This document shows, piece after piece, positions 32,557 to 40,508 of a DNA stretch of 64,000 nucleotides. Every line of letters begins with the position of its first letter. Position 1 is the stretch's first letter. Both the position numbers and the translations under genes were made by a program. The notes under the pieces were generated by a model that saw only the letters and a list, made by a program, of their open reading frames with translations, was not told where the DNA came from and made no database searches. This DNA comes from Streptomyces sp. Sge12. Lineage in GTDB: Bacteria > Actinomycetota > Actinomycetes > Streptomycetales > Streptomycetaceae. The DNA is taken from the NCBI RefSeq assembly GCF_002080455.1, contig NZ_CP020555.1:4669501-4733500 (forward strand). Direction: 5' to 3'.

Positions 32557-32594
32557 CGAGATCCCGCCCGGTGGAAAGACCGGGCGGGATCTCG
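32557..32594 (+). terminator. strong hairpin terminator after tRNA-Ala
   Basis: CGAGATCCCGCCCGGT (32557-32572) and its exact complement (32579-32594) form a 16-bp perfect stem with the loop GGAAAG, 37 bp after the tRNA. Confidence 0.9.
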
Positions 32595-32677
32595 GCGTTT
32601 GCGGGGTGGGTCGGGGGCAGAACATCCAACTCCCCGGGCAGAGCGGACAACTCCCGCCCGCGTCGTAGGCTCGGGCC

Positions 32678-33199
32678 ATGCCGACCGACGACAGCCCGCA
32701 GATCACCGCCAAGCAGTGGCAGGACTGCACGGACGTGTACGACTTCCTCGAGCAGGTGCGCCTCCGGCCCGGCATGTGGCTGCCGGGCCACTCGCTCAGT
32801 CATCTGGAGGCGCTCCTCGTCGGCTACCGCGTCGCGCTGGGCGTGCACGCGATTGACGAACCCTTCGACTTCTGGCCCGAAGAGGGATTCACGCGATGGC
32901 TTCACGAGCGTCGCGGGGCGACCAGTTCCCTCAGCTGGGCCGCCGAGATCGAACGCACCACGCCTGCGGACTCCACCCCGGTCGAGGAGTTCTTCCGACT
33001 GCTGGACGACTACCGTCGTGACGCCGCCTCGAAGCCGGCGCCGAGCACATCGAAGGCCCGCTTCCCCGGCATCGAGTACATGGGCGCGATGCCCGTCCTG
33101 TGGAACAGCGACGAATGGCTGGACGCCGACCGCCGGGGCGCAGCAGCCGATCCTCGGCACGAGTGGCCCAGGGAGACCGGCGTTGGCGGGGGTCGTTGA
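32678..33199 (+). CDS. conserved hypothetical protein
   Basis: A 173-residue soluble acidic protein with no signal or membrane segment. Its best-conserved-looking part is an N-terminal helix pair with the phrase RPGMWLPGHSLSHLEALLVGY, resembling the RPGMYLG-SL-L-F-GY pattern of small uncharacterised bacterial proteins. A TAGGCT box ends 6 nt before the ATG and no ribosome site is present, so it may be leaderless. It lies alone between the tRNA and a convergent hydrolase gene; function unknown. Confidence 0.7.
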   Translation: MPTDDSPQITAKQWQDCTDVYDFLEQVRLRPGMWLPGHSLSHLEALLVGYRVALGVHAIDEPFDFWPEEGFTRWLHERRGATSSLSWAAEIERTTPADSTPVEEFFRLLDDYRRDAASKPAPSTSKARFPGIEYMGAMPVLWNSDEWLDADRRGAAADPRHEWPRETGVGGGR

Positions 33200-33210
33200 G
33201 CCGGGTGGGG

Positions 33211-34209
33211 TCAGAACGGTGCGGGTGACGGGGTGAAGCGGGACGAGACGTTGCCGGCGAGGTCGATGTCGTCGGGGTCCAGGGTCATGGCCGGGGCGCC
33301 GGGGGAGAGGTCGAAGCGGTCGAGTTCGGCCCACAGGAGGTTCGGGCTCGTGGACAGTTCGAAGCAGTACCGCTTGTTGGTGAGGTCGCAGACGGTGCGG
33401 TACTCGGTGTTGTAGGTCCGGAAGCGCCCCTCGCGGTACGGCGCGCCGAAGGGCACCGAGGCGTTGCGGGTCACCGCCAGGATGGCGGCGACCGCCTGCC
33501 GGTCGTCCGCGGGCTCGGGCAGCAGGGCGCCGAAGTAGGCGGCGCGCTGGAAGCGGTCGACCGCGTTGACGTTCCCGGGCAGCGGGACTTCGCTGCCGGG
33601 CCCGTCGTGGCCGAGCTCCTTGACCCTGCGCACCTGCTCCCGCAGCAGGTGCAGCTGTTCGTCGTAGGGGGGCTCGTTCGTCATGATCGTGTAGCTGCGG
33701 TCGTGGTGGACCCGGCGCTCGCCCGCGATGTACTCGATGATCGCGGAGTCTCCCGAGGCGTCCTCCAGCGCCACGTGCACCGTGGCCCGGAAGCCGTGCA
33801 TCTCGACCGGCACCAGCTGGCAGGCGTCGAGCAGGAACAGCGCCTCCCGCACGGTCGCGGCGCCGTCCAGCAGGTACTGGATCCACAGGGCGATCTGGAG
33901 GCCCGGCGTGCCGGGGTCGCGGGGGCCGGGGTCGGTGCTGTCCAGGTACAGCATGTGGGCGCCGAGACCGGCCTCGTTGAGGCCGTCGGCCGTTCCGGCG
34001 CCGTAGACGGTCGTCACGAGGCTGGCGAACCTGCTCGTCCACCGCAGGGGGTTGTCCCCGACGACGGTGGCACCCGCGAGCGTGCCGCCGTCCCGCTCCT
34101 GCCCCCGGGGCAGGACGGTCAGGACCGGCTCCGTCGACTCCGGCCAGTCCATCGTCCGGCCGGTGAGAACCGCGTGGTCGCCGGTGTTCCACAGGATGCG
34201 CGTGCACAT
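33211..34209 (-). CDS. linear amide C-N hydrolase (choloylglycine hydrolase / penicillin V acylase family)
   Basis: A 332-residue Ntn hydrolase. After loss of Met1, Cys2 of MCTRILWNT is the N-terminal nucleophile; other family blocks are LTGRTMDWPES, GLNEAGLGAHMLYL and the Asn-containing TNEPPYDEQL. The enzyme would hydrolyse an amide bond (bile-salt conjugate, penicillin V, N-acyl-homoserine lactone or a fatty amide are known for the family). There is no signal peptide, so it is cytosolic. GAGAGG lies before ATG 34209. A LuxR-type gene is directly upstream on the same strand. Confidence 0.85.
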   Translation of the reverse strand: MCTRILWNTGDHAVLTGRTMDWPESTEPVLTVLPRGQERDGGTLAGATVVGDNPLRWTSRFASLVTTVYGAGTADGLNEAGLGAHMLYLDSTDPGPRDPGTPGLQIALWIQYLLDGAATVREALFLLDACQLVPVEMHGFRATVHVALEDASGDSAIIEYIAGERRVHHDRSYTIMTNEPPYDEQLHLLREQVRRVKELGHDGPGSEVPLPGNVNAVDRFQRAAYFGALLPEPADDRQAVAAILAVTRNASVPFGAPYREGRFRTYNTEYRTVCDLTNKRYCFELSTSPNLLWAELDRFDLSPGAPAMTLDPDDIDLAGNVSSRFTPSPAPF

Positions 34210-34351
34210 GGGGCAGTCCCTCTCCGCGTGAGCCGCACGCATCATCCCCGGTGACGGCCGCGGGAGAGGGTGCCCGCCGCCCGGTCGGGGCCGCAAGAAC
34301 CTGATCGGCCCTGACCGCACCGCGTTCTGGGGGCTGCGTCGAGCCGCTTCG

Positions 34352-35374
34352 TCAGGCGTCGGTCGAGGGGCCGCCGTCGAGGAAGCCGCTCCGGGCGATG
34401 AGGTACGCGAGCTGTGCGCGGCTGCGGCTGCCGAAGAGGTCGGCGGCCCAGCGCATGTGGTGGGAGACGCTGCGCGTGCTCATGCCGACGCGGGCGGCGA
34501 TCGCCTCGTCGGTGTGGCCGTTGACCATGTGCCGCAGGATCGTGCGGCGGACGTCGTCGGTGAGCGCGGCCGGCAGCCGTCCTCCGGAGACGTCCCGCAG
34601 CGGTACGGCCCGCTGCCAGGCGTGCTCGAAGATGCCGACCAGGTAGCGGACGACCCCCGGATGCTCGATGGCCAGCGCCAGCTCGCTGCGCCGTGCCCCC
34701 GGGTCGGGGACGAAGGCGATCCTGCGGTCGCAGACGATCAGCCGGTCGAAGACCTCGTCCAGGGTGCGGATCTCGCCGCCCGCCCGGGAGATCTGCTCCA
34801 CGTAGGCGAGCGTGGGCGGGTGGGAGCGGACGGTGTGCTGGTAGACCGTCCGCTGCCGGACACCGCGGTGCAGGGCGGCCAGGTCGTTCACCAGCGCCGC
34901 GTCGAGAACCTCCTGCGGGCGCGGGCCGTCCGGCTGGACGGTCAGCAGTTCCTCCTGGCAGGAGCCGACGGCCGCGGAGATCGTCGCGTTGATGGTGCCG
35001 GCGCCGTGCACGGTGCGGACCGCGTGCGTGTCCCCCTGGTGGTAGCTGTCCAGGTAGACCTCCTGGGCGCGGGCGATCGAGGTGCGGACGGCCGCCAGGG
35101 CTTTGCGCTTCTCCTCGATGGCCTGTTCCAGGTGGTCCGTGCGTGCGCCGGCCGCGAGCCGGGGCGGGATGGCGGCGAAGGTGCCGTCGGGCAGCCGCCG
35201 TACGAGTCCCAGGTCGAGCAGGCACGGCGGGCACGGTCCGGCGGGGGGCCGGCCCTGGAGGGAGTCCGCGTAGTACTGGAGTCCTTCGGGGCAGATCTCG
35301 CTCTCGCGGCCCTCGCCCTCGCCCTCGCCCTCCGTGATCGGGTCCGTTTCGCCTATGTCCGTTCCCTTACACAT
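34352..35374 (-). CDS. LuxR-family (GerE HTH) transcriptional regulator
   Basis: A 340-residue protein with an N-terminal acidic stretch (a GE repeat), a TrmB-like region with coiled coil (about 85-120), a sensor-like middle part and a C-terminal LuxR-type helix-turn-helix (about 270-330: GHTDEAIAARVGMSTRSVSHHMRWAADLFGS, where the recognition helix follows MSTRSV). ATG 35374 is favoured since GGGTGG precedes it; ATG 35410 is possible. It may control the amide hydrolase gene 142 bp downstream. No autoinducer domain is recognised. Confidence 0.8.
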   Translation of the reverse strand: MCKGTDIGETDPITEGEGEGEGRESEICPEGLQYYADSLQGRPPAGPCPPCLLDLGLVRRLPDGTFAAIPPRLAAGARTDHLEQAIEEKRKALAAVRTSIARAQEVYLDSYHQGDTHAVRTVHGAGTINATISAAVGSCQEELLTVQPDGPRPQEVLDAALVNDLAALHRGVRQRTVYQHTVRSHPPTLAYVEQISRAGGEIRTLDEVFDRLIVCDRRIAFVPDPGARRSELALAIEHPGVVRYLVGIFEHAWQRAVPLRDVSGGRLPAALTDDVRRTILRHMVNGHTDEAIAARVGMSTRSVSHHMRWAADLFGSRSRAQLAYLIARSGFLDGGPSTDA

Positions 35375-35679
35375 ATGTCCACCCTGCTGGATCTCGCATT
35401 GCACGATCATCCTGCCTGCTCACCGCTGACTTCAGGCCCGCGGCGCCGCATGATCTCGACAGGGGGACATACGGGGAGCCGCAGCCGCTGATGGAGCCCG
35501 TACGGGGAGCAGGGGCGCGGGGACGGACCCTCGGCGATGCCCCGGTCGGCCGGCCCGCCACGGGGGTGCGGGTACTGGATCCGACCCGGGTCGTCGCCGG
35601 GGGCGCTGCCCCCGGACCCCCGCGCCTCAAACGCCGGCGGGGCTGGATGGGGCCCGGCGGGGCTGGAGAGGGGGCCGGG
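35375..35679. other. 305-bp intergenic region with dispersed repeat copy
   Basis: No gene is supported. The right half contains one copy of a dispersed hairpin repeat (35597-35645) and G-rich runs after it (GGGGCTGG repeated); the left half is the presumed promoter region of the LuxR gene. Confidence 0.6.
35597..35645. repeat. dispersed hairpin repeat, copy 1
   Basis: The hairpin CCGGGGGC-GCT-GCCCCCGG (35597-35615) is followed by ACCCCCGCGCCTCAAACG and CCGGCGGGGCTGGA. The same structure occurs at 63824-63871. I recognise this as the common Streptomyces intergenic element built on CGCCTCAAACGCCGGCG. Here it lies after the GNAT gene stop (minus strand) and could end its transcript. Confidence 0.8.
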
Positions 35680-36168
35680 TCAAAGGGGCTTCGTCATGCA
35701 GCGGCTGGAGTCGTGGTGGCGGTAGTGGCCGAACTTCGCCGACAGGGTGTAGCCCGAGGAGAGGTAGAGGGCTATCGCCTCCGGCTGCTGGTCGCCGGTT
35801 TCGAGGACCATGCGCCGGCGGCCCGCCGCGCGGGCGTCGTCCTCCAGGGTGGCCAGGATGCGGCGGGCCAGGCCCAGGCCGCGGGCCTCGGGGACGACGT
35901 ACATGCGCTTGACTTCCGCGTCGCCGTCCGCGTAGCCCTCGTCGTTCTCGTCCTGGCTGCGCCAGCCGCCGCTGGCCACCGCGGTGCCCGTGGCGTCGTA
36001 GGCCAGCAGGTAGCGGCCCTGCGGCGGGACGAACATCGCCGGGTCCAGGAAGGTGGCGTCGCCCTCACCGTCGTACCGCTCCTGGTACTCCAGCTGGACC
36101 TGGTCGTTGAGTTTGACCGCGTCCGGGTGGTCGTACGGCACGGTGCGGAGGTCTATCCGGTGAGACAT
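35680..36168 (-). CDS. GNAT family N-acetyltransferase
   Basis: A 162-residue acetyl-CoA-dependent acyltransferase. The GNAT core is clear: AEVKRMYVVPEARGLGLARRIL (acetyl-CoA loop R-x-x-G-x-G/A variant) and the C-terminal AIALYLSSGYTLSAKFG. Substrate unknown. ATG 36168 follows a minus-strand TACGAT box by 6 nt with no ribosome site, so the mRNA is probably leaderless. It shares a 38-bp divergent gap with the exonuclease III gene. Confidence 0.85.
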   Translation of the reverse strand: MSHRIDLRTVPYDHPDAVKLNDQVQLEYQERYDGEGDATFLDPAMFVPPQGRYLLAYDATGTAVASGGWRSQDENDEGYADGDAEVKRMYVVPEARGLGLARRILATLEDDARAAGRRRMVLETGDQQPEAIALYLSSGYTLSAKFGHYRHHDSSRCMTKPL

Positions 36169-36206
36169 TCGAATATCGTACGGAACCATCCCGCTATGGT
36201 GCTGGG
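36169..36206. promoter_or_regulatory. back-to-back leaderless promoters
   Basis: In the 38 bp between divergent start codons, TATGGT (36195-36200, + strand) and TACGAT (36180-36175, - strand) each end exactly 6 nt before a start codon. This places both transcription starts on or next to the ATG. The -35 regions must lie inside the opposite gene; no good -35 hexamers were seen. Confidence 0.55.
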
Positions 36207-37010
36207 ATGCTCACTGTGACCTCCGTGAATGTGAATGGGATCCGCGCCGCTGCCAAGAAGGGCTTCGGGGCCTGGCTCGGCGGATCCGACGCCGATGTGG
36301 TCTGCCTGCAAGAGGTGCGGGCCGAGGAGGGGCAGATTCCGGAGGAGGTCCGGACCCCCGAAGGCTGGCACACCGTCTTCGCGCCGGCCGCCGTCAAGGG
36401 GCGGGCCGGGGTCGCGCTCTACACGCGGCGCGCGCCCGAGCGGGTGCAGGTCGGATTCGGCAGTGCGGAGTTCGACGGCAGCGGGCGGTACCTGGAGATC
36501 GATCTGCCCGGTGTGACCGTGGCCAGCCTCTACCTGCCCTCGGGCGAGGCGGGGACGGAGAAGCAGGACGAGAAGTACCGGTTCATGGGGGAGTTCCTGA
36601 CGTACCTGGCGGCGCTGAAGGAGCGGGCCGCCGCCGACGGCCGCGAGGTCGTCGTGTGCGGTGACTGGAACATCTGCCACCAGGAGGCCGACCTCAAGAA
36701 CTGGAAGACGAACCGCAAGAACGCGGGCTTCCTCCCCGAGGAGCGGGAGTGGCTCGGCAAGGTGTACGCGGAGGCGGGCTACGTCGACGTGATGCGGGAG
36801 CTGCACCCCGACACCGAGGGGCCGTACTCCTGGTGGTCCTACCGCGGGCGGGCCTTCGACAACGACGCCGGCTGGCGGATCGACCTCCAGGTGGCGACCC
36901 CGGGGCTGGCGGCGAAGGCCGTGAAGGCCTTCGTGGAGCGGGCCGAGACGCACCCCGAGCGCTGGTCCGACCATGCGCCGGTGACCGTCGTCTACGAGCT
37001 GGGCGTCTGA
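36207..37010 (+). CDS. xth: exodeoxyribonuclease III / AP endonuclease
   Basis: A 267-residue DNA-repair nuclease that cuts abasic sites and removes 3' blocks. All motifs are present: VTSVNVNGIRAA, the metal Glu in CLQEVRAEE, the Tyr region, GDWNICHQEAD, and the catalytic DH in RWSDHAPVTVVYE. The ATG is at 36207 with no ribosome site but a -10 box 6 nt upstream. The last 19 bases overlap the 3' end of the convergent MerR gene. Confidence 0.95.
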   Translation: MLTVTSVNVNGIRAAAKKGFGAWLGGSDADVVCLQEVRAEEGQIPEEVRTPEGWHTVFAPAAVKGRAGVALYTRRAPERVQVGFGSAEFDGSGRYLEIDLPGVTVASLYLPSGEAGTEKQDEKYRFMGEFLTYLAALKERAAADGREVVVCGDWNICHQEADLKNWKTNRKNAGFLPEEREWLGKVYAEAGYVDVMRELHPDTEGPYSWWSYRGRAFDNDAGWRIDLQVATPGLAAKAVKAFVERAETHPERWSDHAPVTVVYELGV

Positions 37011-37699
37011 CCGGAGTCCGTGCCGGAGTCCGTGCCGGAGGCCAGCAGGCGGTCCATCGCCATCGTCAGCTCGGCCTCGACCACGCTCTTCGCCAGCGGG
37101 CGCAGCCGGGTGAGCGCGTCCGGTGAGATGTGGGCCGATATGAGCTCGGTGAAGAGCAGGGCCATCGCGTCCGCGTGCTCGCGGACGCGGCGGCCGGTCT
37201 CCAGGACCGCCGCCAGGGGGACGCCCTCGCGGACCAGGGCCGAGGAGACGTCCAGCAGGCGGCGGCTGACGTGCACGATCGCGTCGCCGTCGACGGCGAG
37301 GTAGCCGAGGTCCAGGGAGGCCGCCAGGTTCTCCGGGGTGACCTCGCCCTCGAAGTAGTCGGCGAGCGCCTCCGGGGTGAGCCGGACCGGGGTCTCCTCG
37401 GACCAGCCGATGCCGAGCAGCTCACCGAGCTGGCTCACGTCGCGGCCGTTCTCGAAGGCGGCGGTGAGCTCGGCGATGCCGCCGAGGGTGTGACCGCGTT
37501 CCAGCAGGGCGGCGATGGTGCGCAGCCGGGCCAGGTGGTGGTCGTCGTACCAGGCGATGCGTCCCTCGCGGCGGGGCGGTGGGAGCAGTTTGCGCTCCCG
37601 GTAGAAGCGCAGGGTGCGGACCGGGATGCCGGCCGCTTCGGCCAGTTCCTCCGTGCGGTACTCGCGCACCGTCTTCGCTTGCGTCTCTTCCTTCGCCAC
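36992..37699 (-). CDS. MerR family transcriptional regulator
   Basis: A 235-residue regulator. The N-terminal winged HTH (15-80) has the MerR pattern YRTEELAEAAGIPVRTLRFYRERKLLPPP and WYDDHHLARLRTIAALLERG. A large C-terminal region without Cys metal ligands suggests a small-molecule or protein ligand. It stands divergent to the monooxygenase operon with about 170 bp between, so it is the likely regulator of that operon. Its stop lies inside the end of xth (19-bp overlap). Confidence 0.85.
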   Translation of the reverse strand: MAKEETQAKTVREYRTEELAEAAGIPVRTLRFYRERKLLPPPRREGRIAWYDDHHLARLRTIAALLERGHTLGGIAELTAAFENGRDVSQLGELLGIGWSEETPVRLTPEALADYFEGEVTPENLAASLDLGYLAVDGDAIVHVSRRLLDVSSALVREGVPLAAVLETGRRVREHADAMALLFTELISAHISPDALTRLRPLAKSVVEAELTMAMDRLLASGTDSGTDSGQTPSS

Positions 37700-37783
37700 A
37701 GACGCACCCTATGGCGTACCGGCAGTAACTTTCCGGGTCCGCCCCCTACCCATGAGTACGGAGCTGCTCTACCCTCCCGATTG

Positions 37784-37801
37784 TGCCAGTGATTGCTGGC
37801 A
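37784..37801. promoter_or_regulatory. inverted repeat upstream of monooxygenase operon
   Basis: TGCCAG-N6-CTGGCA is a perfect 18-bp dyad lying between the divergent MerR gene and the monooxygenase gene. MerR proteins bind such dyads in the promoter spacer, so it is a candidate operator for this pair. Confidence 0.5.
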
Positions 37802-37869
37802 GTGTTTCGATGGTGTGTGCGTGGCGGCGTTGCGTGGCTGAGACTGCGGATGAGCGGAAGGCGGCGGGC

Positions 37870-39564
37870 ATGGGCGGCATGGGCGGCATGGGCGGGCGCG
37901 AGGGGCGCGAGCACGTACGAGTGGCGGTGATCGGGTCCGGATTCGGCGGACTCGGGGCCGCCGTGCGGCTGCGGCGCGAGGGGATCACGGACTTCGTCGT
38001 CCTCGAACGCGCCGACTCGGTCGGGGGGACCTGGCGGGACAACAGCTATCCGGGATGCGCCTGCGACGTCCCGTCGCACCTGTACTCCTTCTCCTTCGCG
38101 CCGAATCCGGACTGGCCGCGGACCTTCTCCGGGCAGCCCGCCATCCGGGCGTACCTGGAGCACGTCGCGGACACCTTCGGGCTGCGCCCGCACATCCGGC
38201 TCGATTCCGAGGTCCTGATGATGCGCTGGGACGCGGACGAGCTGCGCTGGGAGATCGAGACCGCGCAGGGCGGGCTGACCGCCGACGTGGTGGTCTCGGC
38301 GACCGGTCCGCTGTCCGAGCCGAAGCTGCCCGAGGTGCCGGGACTCGCCGGGTTCCCCGGCAAGGTCTTCCACTCCGCGCGCTGGGACCACGACTACGAC
38401 CTCACCGGCAAGCGCGTCGCCATGATCGGTACGGGAGCCTCCGCGATCCAGATCGTGCCGGCCATCGCGCCCGACGTGGAGCGCCTGACCCTCTTCCAGC
38501 GGACCCCGCCGTGGGTGATGCCGCGCACCGACCGGGCGATCTCCGCGGTGGAGCGCTGGCTGCACCGGCAGCTGCCCTTCACCCGGGCCGCGCGCCGGGG
38601 GCTGCTGTGGGGCCTGCGGGAGCTCCAGGTGAGTGCCTTCACCAAGCGGCCGAACCAGCTCGGACTCGTCGAGGCGCTCGCCAAGGCCAACATGGCCCGG
38701 TCGATCAAGGACCCGGAGCTGCGCGCCAGGCTGACGCCCTCCTACCGGATCGGCTGCAAGCGGATCCTGCTCTCCAGCGAGTACTACCCGGCGCTGGCGC
38801 GGCCGGACGTGGACCTGGTCGCCTCCGGGCTGAAGGAGGTCCGGGGCTCGGTCCTGGTCGCCGCCGACGGGACCGAGGCCGAGGTCGACGCGATCATCTT
38901 CGGTACGGGCTTCCACGTCACGGACATGCCGATCGCCGACCGGGTGGTGGGCGCGGAGGGCAGGACCCTCGCGGAGGAGTGGAAGGACGGGATGCAGTCG
39001 CTGCGCGGGGCGACCGCGGCCGGCTTCCCCAACTGGATGACGATCATCGGCCCGAACACGGGGCTCGGGAACAGCTCGATGATCCTCATGATCGAGTCGC
39101 AGCTGAACTACATGGCCGACTACCTGCGCCAGCTGGGCATGCTGGGCGGGAAGGTCGCGCTCGCCGCGCGCCCCTCGGCCGTGCACCGGTGGAACCGGCA
39201 GGTGCAGGCCCGGATGGAGCGGACGGTGTGGAACACCGGCGGCTGCACCAGCTGGTACCTGGACGCGAACGGCCGCAACACCACCGTCTGGCCCGGTACG
39301 ACGGGCGAGTTCCGCCGCGAGACGCGCAGCGTCGACCTGGCGGAGTACGAGGTCGTACGCGCCCGGGAGCGCGAGCGGGTCCCGGCTGTCGCCCAGGCTG
39401 TCGGCGCGGCTGTCGTCGCGGCCGCCGCCGAGCCGAAGCCGCGTCGCTCCCGCGGGGGCTCCGCGGCCGCCGCGGCGCCGTCGCCGGCGGCGTCGCCCCC
39501 GGACTCCCGCGCCTCCCGCACCTCGAACGCCGACGGGGCCCAGGCGGCGGAGGGCGTCGCGTGA
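37870..39564 (+). CDS. flavin-containing (Baeyer-Villiger type) monooxygenase
   Basis: A protein of about 564 residues with an FAD fold (VRVAVIGSGFGGLGAAVRL), the GTWRDNSYPGCACDVPSHLYS block of Baeyer-Villiger/MymA-like enzymes, and an NADPH fold (KRVAMIGTGASAIQIVPAIA). FxGxxxHxxxW appears as FPGKVFHSARW, so it should oxygenate ketones or fatty-acid-like substrates. ATG 37870 has GGAAGG 10 nt upstream; starts back to 37783 are possible. The C-terminal 60 residues are Ala/Pro/Ser-rich and coincide with a copy of the dispersed repeat. The stop overlaps the next gene by GTGA. Confidence 0.9.
   Translation: MGGMGGMGGREGREHVRVAVIGSGFGGLGAAVRLRREGITDFVVLERADSVGGTWRDNSYPGCACDVPSHLYSFSFAPNPDWPRTFSGQPAIRAYLEHVADTFGLRPHIRLDSEVLMMRWDADELRWEIETAQGGLTADVVVSATGPLSEPKLPEVPGLAGFPGKVFHSARWDHDYDLTGKRVAMIGTGASAIQIVPAIAPDVERLTLFQRTPPWVMPRTDRAISAVERWLHRQLPFTRAARRGLLWGLRELQVSAFTKRPNQLGLVEALAKANMARSIKDPELRARLTPSYRIGCKRILLSSEYYPALARPDVDLVASGLKEVRGSVLVAADGTEAEVDAIIFGTGFHVTDMPIADRVVGAEGRTLAEEWKDGMQSLRGATAAGFPNWMTIIGPNTGLGNSSMILMIESQLNYMADYLRQLGMLGGKVALAARPSAVHRWNRQVQARMERTVWNTGGCTSWYLDANGRNTTVWPGTTGEFRRETRSVDLAEYEVVRARERERVPAVAQAVGAAVVAAAAEPKPRRSRGGSAAAAAPSPAASPPDSRASRTSNADGAQAAEGVA
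39487..39545 (+). repeat. dispersed hairpin repeat, degenerate copy inside monooxygenase gene
   Basis: The stretch follows the order of the intergenic element: a G/C hairpin (GGCGTCGCC), then CCCCGGACTCCCGCGCCTC, a short insertion, then TCGAACGCCGACGGGGCC. It is read as the last residues of the monooxygenase (PPDSRASRTSNADGAQ). Confidence 0.6.
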
Positions 39565-40508
39565 GGCGCCCGCCGCACGTCGTCTCCGGCGCCTACGCCC
39601 CGCCCGCCGCGCGGCGCGAGCTCGTCGCCGTCTCCGCCGACGGGGCCCGGCTGCACGTCGAGGTCCACGGGGAGGAGGGCGCGCCGGCCGTGGTGCTGGC
39701 CCACGGCTGGACCTGTTCCACCGCCTTCTGGGCCGCGCAGATACGGGCCCTGGCGGCCACCCACCGGGTCGTCGCCTACGACCAGCGCGGGCACGGGCGC
39801 AGCCCCGCCGCCCGCACGCACAGCACCACCGCCCTCGCCGACGACCTGGTGGCGGTCCTGGAGGCCGCCCTCGCCCCGGGGGAGCGCGCGGTCGTCGCCG
39901 GGCACTCCATGGGCGGCATGACGATCATGGCGGCCGCGGCCCGGCCGGAGTTCACCGAGCACGCCGCGGCCGCGCTGCTGTGCAGCACCGGCAGCTCCCG
40001 GCTGGTCGACGAGGCGCAGGTGCTGCCGGTGCGCGCCGGGCGCGCCCGGACCCGTGTCACCGGCGCGGTCCTCGGCGCCCGCGCCCCCCTGGGGCCGGTC
40101 ACGCCCGTCGCCCGGAAGATCCTGAAGTACGCCACCATGGGCCCCGGTTCCGCGCCCGACAAGGTCGAGGCGTGCGCCCGTATCGTCCACGCCTGCCCCA
40201 CCGGGGTGCGCCACGCGTGGTCCCAGGTGCTGGCCGGGCTGGACCTCGACGCGGACGTGGCCCGCCTCGCCGTGCCCACCGCCGTCATCGGCGGCACCGC
40301 CGACCGGCTCACCCCGATCGTGCACGCCCGCGCCCTGGCCGCCACACTGCCGAACTGCGTGGGCCTGACCGAGCTCACCGGCATGGGGCACATGACCCCC
40401 ATCGAGGCACCCGAGGCCGTCACCGGCGCCCTGCGCGAGCTGGCCGAGCTGTACCTCGACACCACCGGAACCGGGCTCGACACCACCGAGAAGGAGAAGA
40501 CACCGTGA
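39561..40508 (+). CDS. alpha/beta hydrolase
   Basis: A 315-residue serine hydrolase. The oxyanion-side VVLAHGWTCST, the nucleophile elbow VVAGHSMGGMT (Ser in GHSMG), the acid in GGTADRLTP and the catalytic His in GMGHMTPIEAPE are all present. An esterase or lipase role is likely, acting on the ester made by the upstream monooxygenase. GTG 39561 overlaps the previous stop and the end overlaps the SDR gene, so the three form one translationally coupled operon. Confidence 0.9.
   Translation: MRRPPHVVSGAYAPPAARRELVAVSADGARLHVEVHGEEGAPAVVLAHGWTCSTAFWAAQIRALAATHRVVAYDQRGHGRSPAARTHSTTALADDLVAVLEAALAPGERAVVAGHSMGGMTIMAAAARPEFTEHAAAALLCSTGSSRLVDEAQVLPVRAGRARTRVTGAVLGARAPLGPVTPVARKILKYATMGPGSAPDKVEACARIVHACPTGVRHAWSQVLAGLDLDADVARLAVPTAVIGGTADRLTPIVHARALAATLPNCVGLTELTGMGHMTPIEAPEAVTGALRELAELYLDTTGTGLDTTEKEKTP

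Noticed and set aside
32447..32680. Integrated element at tRNA-Ala
   Set aside because: No integrase, excisionase or repeated tRNA 3' end is found in the window.
35491..35679. A small + strand frame in the LuxR-GNAT gap
   Set aside because: It is built from the dispersed repeat and G-rich runs, lacks a ribosome site and continues only as antisense of the GNAT gene.
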